Shown here one piece after another: positions 33,160 to 41,777 of a DNA stretch of 52,858 nt; positions within the stretch are counted from its first letter, which is position 1; every line of letters begins with the position of its first letter. Source of the stretch: an uncultured Oligoflexia bacterium. Lineage in GTDB: Bacteria; Bdellovibrionota; Bacteriovoracia; Bacteriovoracales; Bacteriovoracaceae. The DNA lies in NCBI GenBank assembly GCA_937120495.1, contig CAKZJW010000027.1, positions 1 to 52,858 on the forward strand, in the 5' to 3' direction. The notes under the pieces were generated by a model. It worked only from the letters and a program-made list of their open reading frames with translations, searched no databases and was not told the DNA's origin. The translations under genes were made by a program, and so were the position numbers.

Positions 33160-34350
33160 TTAGAATTTACTTACAAGTTGAAGATAGCTAAATGCTGAAT
33201 TATCATCATTATTTGCTTCTTTAAATCTTTTACCAGCTTGAAAGATTGAATATCCTACTTGAACTGACATATCTTTTTCTATTGCATAAGTTGCAACAAG
33301 ATCAATCTCAGAACCTAGTTCATCTTCACTCGTATCTTCCGCTGCTGTGTACATCCACTTATGAGCATTAGAAGATTTTTTTACAACTTTAAAAGTATGA
33401 TAGCTTAGAGATGTTTTTAGTTTTTCACTAAATGAATATTTAAAATGAGCTGCAAGTTGTTCTATATTCGCTCTTTTAAAAAAGTCAGACATACCAAGCC
33501 ACTTATGTCCTGTCGGGTATAATTGTCTATAGTCTTCGTCAGCTCTTGCAAACTCAACTGCGACTCTTAGCTTTTTTATTTTGTATCCTACTTCTAAATT
33601 ATACTGAGTTGCTGTCTTAGAAGTACTATGGAACTTAATATCTTGAGAGGCGTACTCTACTCTATAATCAAATTTATCCATATTAGTTTTAACTCTAATT
33701 CCTGCAGTTGAAACCTTTATATCGTTATCACTTGTTTTGTTTGTAAGGTCTTGGTCAACAAGATAGTACAAATCAATGTCTTTAATACTTCCAAACTCTC
33801 CAGAGTGATAAATCCCTTGAAGATCATGATCTCTATCACTATCTGATTCAACACCATTTTCTTTTACTGTCATATAAAGAAGATCCGTTACACCATATTT
33901 TGAATTATAAGATAATTTATAACCATCAAACGAGCGTCCAACATCATGCCACGGAACACTACCAATAAGGAGTTGGTCCCCATAAGCTAATTCTTGTCTT
34001 CCGGCTTTTAGAGAAAAGTCTGAAAACTTATGAGTTATAAAAGCTTGGTGCATATCAAAACCATCAGCATCCTTTAGTGCTCCTGATGATTGACCACTAG
34101 TTGTATCCCCTGCAACTTTATTAAATCTTGGTTGAATATAAATTGAAGTGGCTTCGCTTTTAGTTATTTTAAAACCGACTTGAAATCTGTAGCTTGTTTT
34201 TTTATTTTCATCTTTACCATCATCATCTAGATCGTAATTTTTCGTACTTGAACTTCTTACTCTTCCCATTCCATCGTATTCAACAGTCACAGCAAATGCA
34301 CTAGAGCAAATGAATGCGCAGATACTCAATAAACTAACCAACTTTGTCAT
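33160..34350 (-). CDS. Outer-membrane porin, alginate-export family-like
   Basis: 396 aa with a signal peptide (residues 1-20, AFA). The mature protein consists of alternating strands with aromatic girdles. The stretch LKAGRQELAYGDQLLIG followed by WHDVGRSFDGYKLSY matches the alginate-export/porin family (PF13372). It ends in LQLVSKF, with the terminal Phe of outer-membrane barrels. An acidic loop (DLDDDGKDENKK) sits near residue 42. It is the first gene of the queD/E1 run; the upstream gap to DoxX is 123 bases. The solute is unknown; the family conducts sugars, alginate or small aromatics. Confidence 0.8.
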   Translation of the reverse strand: MTKLVSLLSICAFICSSAFAVTVEYDGMGRVRSSSTKNYDLDDDGKDENKKTSYRFQVGFKITKSEATSIYIQPRFNKVAGDTTSGQSSGALKDADGFDMHQAFITHKFSDFSLKAGRQELAYGDQLLIGSVPWHDVGRSFDGYKLSYNSKYGVTDLLYMTVKENGVESDSDRDHDLQGIYHSGEFGSIKDIDLYYLVDQDLTNKTSDNDIKVSTAGIRVKTNMDKFDYRVEYASQDIKFHSTSKTATQYNLEVGYKIKKLRVAVEFARADEDYRQLYPTGHKWLGMSDFFKRANIEQLAAHFKYSFSEKLKTSLSYHTFKVVKKSSNAHKWMYTAAEDTSEDELGSEIDLVATYAIEKDMSVQVGYSIFQAGKRFKEANNDDNSAFSYLQLVSKF

Positions 34351-34473
34351 TTTCGTCTCGCTTTTCTATAGATTAAAATCTTATTAAAGCTTAAATTGAA
34401 ACGATAAAGTAATGACCTAGCTCAGGTTTTTGAATGAATTATAAAAAATTTAAAATTGAATTTAAATCAGGGC

Positions 34474-34893
34474 TTATTTTTTACTTACAAGCGCATCAAT
34501 GCTGTATCTACCAGCACCTGTAAAGAAAAGCGCAAGAAACATCACAAGATAAACAAATGATGGTTCCATCTTCGACCAGCCATCACCAGAGTGGGCAATA
34601 AACCCAGCAACACCCATCGTGAGCACTAAAGATAATGCTGCGGGTCTAGTTAGAACTCCTGCAGCGATAAAAATACCACCAATAAGTTCAGATAAAGCAG
34701 CTGCCCATGCAAAAAGCTCTGGAGCCGGAAATCCAATCTTTGCAACAAAACCAATAAAGCCATCACTTAGAGGAATTTTTCCAATTCCATGGGCGAAGGC
34801 CATAGTTAAACCTGCTCCAAAACGAAGAACCAAAAGGCCAAAGTTTAGTGCAGGTGAATAATTTGTATCTGTGTGGAATAATAGTTTTTTCAT
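34474..34893 (-). CDS. DoxX family membrane protein
   Basis: 139 aa with four hydrophobic segments. The DoxX pattern is clear: LLVLRFGAGLTMAFAHGIGKI, split here as VLRFGAGLTMAFAHGIGKI, then AWAAALSELIGGIFIAAGVLTRPAA and LVMFLALFFTGAGRYSIDAL, in blocks ELIGGIFIAAGVLTRPAA and ALFFTGAGRYSIDAL. DoxX proteins are inner-membrane subunits or quinone-linked redox partners in several systems, including some bufferin clusters; here it is 19 kb from the peptide cluster, so no link is claimed. It begins four bases after the gene at 34898 ends, so the two form an operon. Confidence 0.9.
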   Translation of the reverse strand: MKKLLFHTDTNYSPALNFGLLVLRFGAGLTMAFAHGIGKIPLSDGFIGFVAKIGFPAPELFAWAAALSELIGGIFIAAGVLTRPAALSLVLTMGVAGFIAHSGDGWSKMEPSFVYLVMFLALFFTGAGRYSIDALVSKK

Positions 34894-34897
34894 AGAA

Positions 34898-35398
34898 TTA
34901 CTTTACTATAATTTTTTTAACTCCAATAGTCCCAATTGCAAATTTTTTATTAGATACAAAATGAAGTTTTTTAATCTTTTTTCCTTTATAAGAAATAACC
35001 CAGTTATCTCCATTTCGACTTAGATCAAATTGAATTGATCCTCTTTTTCCACTTATACCGCTATATAGGTAATCGAGGTTAACTTCACCACCGTTATGAC
35101 CCGAGAAGTTTTTAGAATTAAGTTGAACAACCTTACGCCCTTTTTTCTCCATAAGAGTAAAGCCCGTGTATACATCCTGAACCTTAAAGTTCTTGTTTGT
35201 GATTGCCTTTCCCTGAGGAGTTACTACCTTCATATTTAGCCCGGTAACATCCACGTTTTTATCAACAATAAGAGATAGAGTTATAAGGTCCTTATCCTCT
35301 TCATTTGTTGCAGTAATAAGTTTGCTTACAGCTGCAAACGAGTTAAAGCTGATTGTCATTATTGAAATTAGAAATACTAGTCTGTAAAAATTAAACAT
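34898..35398 (-). CDS. Secreted protein encoded with DoxX, unknown
   Basis: 166 aa, preceded by TTGGAGGAAAA and with a signal peptide (residues 1-22, ending SFAA). The mature region has no cysteine and about ten predicted beta strands, a small all-beta domain with a Lys-rich C-terminus. No family is recognised. It is followed after four bases by doxX, so it may be its periplasmic partner (inference). Confidence 0.68.
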   Translation of the reverse strand: MFNFYRLVFLISIMTISFNSFAAVSKLITATNEEDKDLITLSLIVDKNVDVTGLNMKVVTPQGKAITNKNFKVQDVYTGFTLMEKKGRKVVQLNSKNFSGHNGGEVNLDYLYSGISGKRGSIQFDLSRNGDNWVISYKGKKIKKLHFVSNKKFAIGTIGVKKIIVK

Positions 35399-35558
35399 TT
35401 TTCCTCCAAGTTTTACCCTAATCTTCCATGAGCGTGTTTGAGACGTTATACACCTTGATGCAACGCGCAGGTGTAAATAATTTAAATCTAGTAATTATTT
35501 TATGAAGCCACAATGGCATTGGGGACAATATGGCACCAGTTTTTGTCACTAAAACGAG

Positions 35559-35584
35559 AAAGGGCCCAGTAAACCGAGCCCTTT
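35559..35584 (-). terminator. Probable terminator of the HU/IHF gene
   Basis: On the minus strand, AAAGGGC and GCCCTTT form a 7-bp stem with a loop of 12 bases, followed by CTCGTTTT. The T-run is broken, so it may be a weak terminator for the gene at 35617-35922. Confidence 0.45.
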
Positions 35585-35616
35585 GTATTCTAAAAATATT
35601 CTTTAATATCTGTTAG

Positions 35617-35922
35617 TTACGCTTCTCTAATAACGTATTTTTCCTTACCAGCATCAACCATCTCTTTAAGCTCTTTTCCAACTTTAAAGAATGGAACTTT
35701 CTTTGGAGAAACCTTAACTACTTTACCAGTCTTTGGGTTTCTTCCTTCGTAAGCTTTATAGTTTCTGTTCGCAAAAGATCCAAAGCCTCTTATCTCAATT
35801 CTTTCATCATCAAAAAGTGCTTGAATCATAGTATCGAAAGCTATGTTAATCACTTTCTCTGACTGCTTTGGTGAGAGGTTGGCTTGTTTTTCAATAACAG
35901 CAATTAAGTCTGCTTTTGTCAT
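35617..35922 (-). CDS. HU/IHF family nucleoid DNA-binding protein
   Basis: 101 aa, preceded by CAGGAG. The fold signature is complete: MTKADLIAVIEKQANLS, the dimer helices, RIEIRGFGSFANRNY, and the DNA-intercalating arm GRNPKTGKVVKVSPKKVPFFKVGKEL. The arm carries Pro at the tip, and the shape of the RGFGSF and GRNPKTG blocks is closer to IHF-beta than to HU. It bends DNA and organises the nucleoid. The gene stands alone and is divergent from a lipoprotein gene. Two dyads just upstream (35938-35975) might be autoregulatory. Confidence 0.95.
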   Translation of the reverse strand: MTKADLIAVIEKQANLSPKQSEKVINIAFDTMIQALFDDERIEIRGFGSFANRNYKAYEGRNPKTGKVVKVSPKKVPFFKVGKELKEMVDAGKEKYVIREA

Positions 35923-35937
35923 AATCTTCTCCTGATA

Positions 35938-35975
35938 GAGTTAACTCTTTGTTATTGTATACCTCATCGGTATAA
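35938..35975. promoter_or_regulatory. Two dyads upstream of HU/IHF gene
   Basis: GAGTTAACTC (35938-35947) is a perfect palindrome. GTATACC and GGTATAA (35957-35975) form a near-perfect dyad with a 5-base spacer. Both lie in the expected 5' leader or promoter of the HU/IHF gene. Confidence 0.3.
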
Positions 35976-36164
35976 CTAACTTAAAACATTAGGGCTCCTC
36001 ATTTATTTGGCGTATATTTTTAGATTAAAACCTAAAAATCACTCTAACCTACCGAAAATACAGCTAATAAACTTTTCTCTTTTATTCAGGTGATAAAATA
36101 CTCAAGTAAGTGGATTTGATATTCGATAAGTAGGCATATATTGCCGCAGGACTAATGGGAACAA

Positions 36165-37706
36165 ATGATAAATTACAAAAGACTAATACTTTCACTAATT
36201 ACAACAATACTGCTAACTGCAGTGTCGTGTAATAACGCTCCTGTTGATAGACCTATTCTTCAAACAAAAAGCAACGCTCAAAATACTATAGATCCAGATG
36301 CTAAAACAGAAGAAGAGATCGAGCAAGAAAGACTCGATAAGCTAGCAAGACCAGATAATGCAGTAAAAATTGAAAGTGGATTTTGTGCGTGTAAAGAAAG
36401 TAAAACTATTTCTTGGGGAAGCAACTGTGATAATTTTTGTTCAGATAAGGCTGATGCAAACGCAACTCTTTATATGAATGTTTCTGTTACAAGTGATATC
36501 TCTGAAAGAACTGATCTTGGAACATTTTATAACTGGTGTACAAAACCTATAATTGACCCTCTTACAGAGGACACTATAAGTGAAGCAAACTGTGAATTAG
36601 AGGTAAAGAATAGCGCTGGGGCAACACAGAACCTTGCACTTATTCCCCTATCTCAAGGATCAAATACTGTTAAGGCCGTGATTGATTCACTTGCTGATGA
36701 CAGAACTTATAGGGTTAAAATTTTAGAAACTGGCTCAAACGTTTCGAGTGATACAATTCAAATTAGAAAAACTTCTATTCCAATTACTGATCCAATTGGA
36801 GGTCCTCTTTGGACTCTACCAATATCAAGATACACATGTATGAACATTACTACTGTTCCAAATGATGTAAGTCTTATTTATTTAAATGCTTCTCGTGAAT
36901 ACTTCTACTTTAATAACGAAACAAGACCAGATCCTCTGACACAGATTTTTGCAAATATTTACTGTCACGATATTATAACTTTTGGTTCAACTCCTCGAAA
37001 CGATCCTTTACTAGAAGAGACTCCTGGAGCATTAACTCTTTGGAATGCACTAGACCCAAGATTTTTCGATACTGACGGTGATGGGTTGCCACAAATTAAT
37101 CAACTGCTTCTTCAAGAAGTAGAAAACAGAGGTGCAAGTCTACCTTCGGCTCCAAATTTATTCTTTAAATTTCAATGGACAGTTGGTCCTGATATTTCAA
37201 CAGCTGACAACACTGGTAACGGTGGTACTGTTACGGCAACAGCTGAGAATGCTGACCTTGGTTACTACATGACTCCATGGATTGATCAGACAACTTTTAA
37301 ATCATATTGTCCAAACGAAGATCACTACGCTAGTTCAAATCAATTGTTTGCAGCCATGAAAGACATCGTAGGTGTAGCAACTGAAGGTCTTTATATAGCA
37401 GAACAAGAAAGTGGATCATCTCGAATCCTAGTAAGAGAGTCTCACCTAAAGCCTATTTGGTTTTACACTGAGAATGGACAAAACATTGAGCCAAATGAAA
37501 ATTCAATCACTGGTAAGAAAATTCAATTTTTCTGGCCACCTGATCCAACATCTCCGTACATAAAGAAGTCACATCAAAAGACTTTTACGGTTAAAAGACC
37601 AAGTGAAATTGGAGATAGTGTAAGTCAGGACTCACAGGGTGGAAATGGAGTACCTACTCAATACCCTGCTCATGATAAAAAAATTGGCTGTATTCCGAAG
37701 TTATAG
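36165..37706 (+). CDS. Putative lipoprotein, unknown
   Basis: 513 aa. The signal peptide ends in the lipobox LTAVSC with the lipidated Cys at residue 22. After an acidic linker, paired cysteines (CACKESK and CDNFCSDK) suggest a disulfide-stabilised domain near 72-92. Residues 165-215 resemble a fibronectin-like or immunoglobulin-like beta fold. The phrase DTDGDGLPQINQ near residue 305 resembles a calcium-binding loop (D-x-D-G-D-G). No catalytic residues recognised. It ends convergently and overlaps the next gene by six bases. A purine-rich site, ATGGGA, lies just upstream. Confidence 0.7.
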   Translation: MINYKRLILSLITTILLTAVSCNNAPVDRPILQTKSNAQNTIDPDAKTEEEIEQERLDKLARPDNAVKIESGFCACKESKTISWGSNCDNFCSDKADANATLYMNVSVTSDISERTDLGTFYNWCTKPIIDPLTEDTISEANCELEVKNSAGATQNLALIPLSQGSNTVKAVIDSLADDRTYRVKILETGSNVSSDTIQIRKTSIPITDPIGGPLWTLPISRYTCMNITTVPNDVSLIYLNASREYFYFNNETRPDPLTQIFANIYCHDIITFGSTPRNDPLLEETPGALTLWNALDPRFFDTDGDGLPQINQLLLQEVENRGASLPSAPNLFFKFQWTVGPDISTADNTGNGGTVTATAENADLGYYMTPWIDQTTFKSYCPNEDHYASSNQLFAAMKDIVGVATEGLYIAEQESGSSRILVRESHLKPIWFYTENGQNIEPNENSITGKKIQFFWPPDPTSPYIKKSHQKTFTVKRPSEIGDSVSQDSQGGNGVPTQYPAHDKKIGCIPKL

Positions 37707-38345
37707 ATGTATATGTTTAAGAACTAGGTCAATAGTCGGTTGAATATTGGGCTTAAACATAAAGTAAAATACACTTGCATTAGTAATTGATACACCTGCA
37801 ATAATCATTAGCTTTCTTCGAATTCTTTTAAATAAACTTCCGTCACTATTAAATAAGTTTAAAAAGAAACTTACGATCAACACGCCAAAAACAATAAAAC
37901 CATAGGTCTTTACTTTTTTAGGTTTATTTACGATTCCCACAAAACGAGGAAGAGCTCTCTTATCCCGAAGCCAGTCTACAAAGAAATCTAAAAGACGAGG
38001 ATTGTTCTTAAATAGTTTCCCAACAGGTAAATTACTTAAGTGGGCCTCAATAAGTCCTCTCACCTCAGATTTACTCATTTTTGATAAAGGATTTTCTTTT
38101 AAAAGATCCTTGATCATATTTTTCATCATGCCATCCATAATATTAGTCAGGTAGCTATCTTTGAGTTCTCTAGGTTTGTAGTGAGCTTTAGTAGGAGTAT
38201 TTTCTTTGGGATTTGTATTTTGTTCAACATTTATAGTTTGTAAATTTTGAACAGTCTCTTTTATTGACTCCTCTAATTCATCTTCGGGATTTGCAAAAAC
38301 AAACCCCGAAAAGAATATAGTTATAATCAATAAAAGTTTTTTCAT
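37701..38345 (-). CDS. Membrane protein downstream of secF, unknown
   Basis: 214 aa from the ATG at 38345, four bases after secF ends; longer starts lie inside secF. The N-terminus is a signal peptide (residues 1-18), followed by an acidic helical region (EDELEESIKETVQNL). Near the C-terminus are two transmembrane segments (YGFIVFGVLIVSFFLNLF and MIIAGVSITNASVFYFMF). I do not recognise the family. The position at the end of the sec operon suggests a membrane or export role, but that is only positional evidence. Confidence 0.65.
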   Translation of the reverse strand: MKKLLLIITIFFSGFVFANPEDELEESIKETVQNLQTINVEQNTNPKENTPTKAHYKPRELKDSYLTNIMDGMMKNMIKDLLKENPLSKMSKSEVRGLIEAHLSNLPVGKLFKNNPRLLDFFVDWLRDKRALPRFVGIVNKPKKVKTYGFIVFGVLIVSFFLNLFNSDGSLFKRIRRKLMIIAGVSITNASVFYFMFKPNIQPTIDLVLKHIHL

Positions 38346-38349
38346 TATA

Positions 38350-39240
38350 TTATGCTTTAGCGCCTTTGAACTTATCAAAGAATAAAATCGTAGGAGCTGC
38401 AACAAATAAAGATGAGTACGTTCCGATAATTACACCAAGTGTAACAGCGAAAAAGAAGTCATGAATTACACCACCACCCATCGAGAACATCATTACTGAT
38501 ACAATCAATGTTGTGATCGAAGTTAGTACAGTTCTAGAAAGTGTTTCATTTAAGGCCTTATTAATAAGTTCCTTAAGTGGCTTTTTTGTATCTTTTTCTT
38601 CGTTCTCACGAACTCTATCGTAAACAACAACGGTATCATTCACCGAGTAACCAATTACGGCTAAAAGAGCACCAACAATTTGAAGAGAGAACTCTTTATC
38701 CATAATAATAAAGATCCCTATAATGATAATTACATCGTGAGCAAGAGCAACAATAGCTCCTGGTGAATACTTATAATCAAATCTAAGAGCGATATAAATC
38801 ATAATCATAAGTAATGCCCAAATAAGAGCTTGGAAACCAGAGATTCTTAACTGCTCTCCGGCTTTTGGACCTACGATATCCGTTTTTTGAATAACAGGAT
38901 TGATGCTAGCAAATTTTCCCATAAGCATTTTTGTAATTTGATCAGTAACCTTATTAAGGTTTGCTTCAGATCCACTAACCTTAATTAGAAGTTCATTTTG
39001 AGAGTCATCACCAATTTGCTGAACACTTGAAGATTTAAAGTTACTCTTAAGCTCAGACCTAAGTGCTCCTAGATCAATCGAATCAGAGAACTTAACTTGA
39101 ATTTCAGCACCACCGCTAAAGTCTACTCCGTAATGAAGCCCCTTAGTGGCAAATAAAAATATTGAACCAAGAACAAGCACAAGAGATGCGACAACTGCAA
39201 TTGGAAATTTTGATACAAAGTTAAAATTATATTTTGTCAT
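38350..39240 (-). CDS. secF: Protein translocase subunit SecF
   Basis: 296 aa with six transmembrane helices and a large periplasmic loop between the first two. Signatures seen: the helix-1 exit GLHYGVDFSGGAEIQV, then GPKAGEQLRISGFQALIWAL, SLQIVGALLAVIGYSVNDTVVVYDR, split here as ALLAVIGYSVNDTVVVYDR, and ALNETLSRTVLTSITTLIV. With SecD it uses the proton gradient to pull proteins out of SecYEG. It starts 16 bases after secD. Confidence 0.95.
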   Translation of the reverse strand: MTKYNFNFVSKFPIAVVASLVLVLGSIFLFATKGLHYGVDFSGGAEIQVKFSDSIDLGALRSELKSNFKSSSVQQIGDDSQNELLIKVSGSEANLNKVTDQITKMLMGKFASINPVIQKTDIVGPKAGEQLRISGFQALIWALLMIMIYIALRFDYKYSPGAIVALAHDVIIIIGIFIIMDKEFSLQIVGALLAVIGYSVNDTVVVYDRVRENEEKDTKKPLKELINKALNETLSRTVLTSITTLIVSVMMFSMGGGVIHDFFFAVTLGVIIGTYSSLFVAAPTILFFDKFKGAKA

Positions 39241-39256
39241 TTTCTTATTCCTTAAA

Positions 39257-40972
39257 TTAAATGCTTACTGACTTTCCGTGAGTTTTATCCATATAGAACT
39301 CAAAGAAAATTCGCCCAACAAAGTATGCTGTATAAACAGTACAAACAATTCCGATTATTAAAGTAACTGCGAAACCTCTAATTGGACCAGTACCAAAATT
39401 CAGAAGCATTAGACCTGCAACTGCTGTCGTTAAGTTGGCATCAAGAATTGTCCAGAATGCTCTTGAGAATCCAGTCTCAACAGCTTCCCTAACAGGAGTA
39501 CCAAAAGCCAGCTCCTCTTTAATTCTTTCATAGATAATGATATTTGCATCAATGGCCATACCGACGGTCAATGCAATACCAGCAATACCAGGAAGAGTAA
39601 GAGTTGCCTCAAGACCTACCAGACATGCAAGAACAAAAAGAATATTCATACCAAGAGTTGTTATCGCTAGTGATCCACTTACCTTGTAGTAAATTAAAAT
39701 AAATAGGAAAACAATTGCAGCACCAATTAGACCTGCAAGTCTTGATCTTTCAATTGAATCTTTACCTAAACTTGGACCAACGATTCTTTGCTCTTGAAAT
39801 TCTAATTCAACAGGAAGAGCACCAGCTCTTAGAACCAAAGAAAGGTCACTCGCCTCTTTAAGAAGGTCGTTATAGTTTCCTTGTCCAAGTGTGATCTGTG
39901 CATTTCCACCAGCAATTCTTGCTTGAATAACTGGAGCAGAGTAAACATTACCATCAAGAATGATTGCCATTCTTTTTCCTGTATTATCACCTGTTAGTTT
40001 TTCAAAAATCTTTGCCCCTTGAGACTTAAAAGTTATTGCAACATAAGGTTGATTATTTTGTTGATCAACTCGAACACTTGCATCTTGAAGAGAGTCACCA
40101 GTAAGATTTGTAGAAGACTCAACTACATAAGGCATAAGTTGTTCAATATCATTTGTTACTTTATTAAGAGTTTTTTCAAATGCTAGTTCATAACCATTTG
40201 GCATATCTTTAGATGCAAATTCGTTCATCTTTCTAACGTATTCAGAAAAACGCTGACCTTTTTTATAATCAATTCCGGCTGCTTTTGATTTAGTCATCCA
40301 CTCATTTAAAAGAGCAGCACTCATATCATCATTAACCATCTTAAATTCAAGCTTTGCTGTTTTACCAATAAGCTCTTTTGCTCTTTCGATGTCCTTTACC
40401 CCTGGAAGCTGGATAACAACTCTATCCGTTCCTTGAGAAACAATCTCTGGCTCAGTTACACCAAATTCATCAATTCTGTTTCTAATAACTTCAATTGATT
40501 TTTTTACAGCGTTATCTTCAATATCTTTTTTGAATTCACGATTAAGAGCGTACTCAACAGTTGTTCCCTCAAGTCCTGTAAACCTTAGAGGCTTTCCTGA
40601 ACCACTATAGTACTCACTGATAAAGTCACGTGCTTTTTGAAGATCTCCCTCTTGAGAGATAATCACCGTGTGATGAGGGTCTTCAGGATCTGTAACGCTT
40701 AGCTTCCCAATTGAGCTTGCGATACCTTCATCTTGAAGAGTAGTTTGGATCTTTTTTGCGTAGTTTTTCATCTCATCTGAATAAACTTTCTTAAAATCGA
40801 TCCCTAAAACCATATAGAGACCACCTTGAAGGTCTAGTCCTAAATTGATTTTTGATTTAACTGGGAATGAGCTATTTTCATTAAAGTTAAAAACTGTTGG
40901 GATTACGGCCATAACCGAAATCACAAATAAAAATAACATGAAACTAAAACGGTACCACCAACTGCGATTCAT
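39257..40972 (-). CDS. secD: Protein translocase subunit SecD
   Basis: 571 aa. The N-terminal helix (WWYRFSFMLFLFVISVMAV) leads to the conserved INLGLDLQGGLYMVLGID. The large periplasmic domain follows, with VIRNRIDEFGVTEPEIV and RVVIQLPGVKD. The C-terminal part has five helices, including TLPGIAGIALTVGMAIDANI and NIIIYERIKEELAFG, with the conserved Asp of the proton path in GMAIDAN. With SecF it forms the translocation motor accessory. It is preceded by a 100-base gap from the tat gene, where a separate promoter may lie. Confidence 0.97.
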   Translation of the reverse strand: MNRSWWYRFSFMLFLFVISVMAVIPTVFNFNENSSFPVKSKINLGLDLQGGLYMVLGIDFKKVYSDEMKNYAKKIQTTLQDEGIASSIGKLSVTDPEDPHHTVIISQEGDLQKARDFISEYYSGSGKPLRFTGLEGTTVEYALNREFKKDIEDNAVKKSIEVIRNRIDEFGVTEPEIVSQGTDRVVIQLPGVKDIERAKELIGKTAKLEFKMVNDDMSAALLNEWMTKSKAAGIDYKKGQRFSEYVRKMNEFASKDMPNGYELAFEKTLNKVTNDIEQLMPYVVESSTNLTGDSLQDASVRVDQQNNQPYVAITFKSQGAKIFEKLTGDNTGKRMAIILDGNVYSAPVIQARIAGGNAQITLGQGNYNDLLKEASDLSLVLRAGALPVELEFQEQRIVGPSLGKDSIERSRLAGLIGAAIVFLFILIYYKVSGSLAITTLGMNILFVLACLVGLEATLTLPGIAGIALTVGMAIDANIIIYERIKEELAFGTPVREAVETGFSRAFWTILDANLTTAVAGLMLLNFGTGPIRGFAVTLIIGIVCTVYTAYFVGRIFFEFYMDKTHGKSVSI

Positions 40973-41072
40973 TAATTTTCACCTTTTCGTATAAAATTTC
41001 GTAGAATTAATAATATAAAACATTGAAAATTCTAAACAATAAAAAGGCTAAGGGCAAATGCTTTGGTTGGTT

Positions 41073-41414
41073 TTATTTCTTATCTTTGATGCTATGCTCT
41101 TCATGATGGCTTGGATCTAGGTCACTGGCAAGTGTCTCATCCGCTCCATCACCTTCAACTGACTGTTCAGCAGACTCACTAACCGACGCCTCAACAGGTG
41201 GCTGATCCAGGGGTGCAGCTTTTGGTGGGATATTACTTTGTGTAGTATTTGACTCAGGATTGGTGATTGTCTCTTTTATTCCATTCGCTGCATTTTGAAA
41301 CTCTCTAATCCCCTTGCCTAAGCCTTTTGCAAGCTCTGGAAGTTTCTTGGGACCAATAAAGATCAGCGCAATAAAAAGAATAACTACAATTTCACCAATT
41401 CCTAAACCAAACAT
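41073..41414 (-). CDS. Twin-arginine translocase TatA/TatE-type protein
   Basis: 113 aa. One transmembrane helix (IGEIVVILFIALIFIGPKKL) is followed directly by the conserved amphipathic helix LPELAKGLGKGIREFQ, as in TatA. The remaining 65 residues are an acidic, Pro/Ser/Thr-rich tail with no structure. TatA multimers form the pore for folded proteins in the twin-arginine pathway. It lies nine bases after yajC, between yajC and secD, an unusual place that links Tat and Sec expression. No tatC is seen in the window. Confidence 0.88.
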   Translation of the reverse strand: MFGLGIGEIVVILFIALIFIGPKKLPELAKGLGKGIREFQNAANGIKETITNPESNTTQSNIPPKAAPLDQPPVEASVSESAEQSVEGDGADETLASDLDPSHHEEHSIKDKK

Positions 41415-41423
41415 TATTTTACC

Positions 41424-41762
41424 TTATTTTTTTTCTTCTTCATTCTTATAAAGGTTTTTTGAACTTCCTGCAATTTGAGTACGAAGAAACTTAACTCTTA
41501 CTCCACCTTCAATCTCTAGTGTAACTACTTTATCAGTTAAACCAGAAATAGTCCCTAGCATTCCAGACTTAGTGAAAACTTCCTCACCTTTTTGCATACC
41601 AGCAATGTATTCTTGCTCTTGTTGCATCTTCTTTTTTTGAGGTCTAATCATAAGAAAGTAAAAAACAATAAAAACTAGAATAATTGGAACAAAGTTCATT
41701 ATTGTATTTGGTTGTTGTGCAGCAGCTTGAGCGTGTGCGTCAGAAATTAATAAACCTAACAT
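41424..41762 (-). CDS. yajC: Preprotein translocase subunit YajC
   Basis: 112 aa with one transmembrane helix (NFVPIILVFIVFYFLMIRPQ) followed by KKKMQQEQEYIAGMQKGEEV and SGMLGTISGLTDKVVTLEI, the usual YajC blocks. The N-terminus has an Ala/Gln-rich stretch before the helix. It associates with SecDF in the inner membrane. It lies between tgt and the tat gene, in the classical tgt-yajC-secDF order. Confidence 0.95.
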   Translation of the reverse strand: MLGLLISDAHAQAAAQQPNTIMNFVPIILVFIVFYFLMIRPQKKKMQQEQEYIAGMQKGEEVFTKSGMLGTISGLTDKVVTLEIEGGVRVKFLRTQIAGSSKNLYKNEEEKK

Positions 41763-41777
41763 GTATTTCTCCTTAAA

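Noticed and set aside
34474..34893. DoxX protein as part of the oxazolin/bufferin-type cluster
   Set aside because: Some bufferin clusters include a DoxX protein, but this gene is 19 kb away with its own secreted partner, so a link is not supported.
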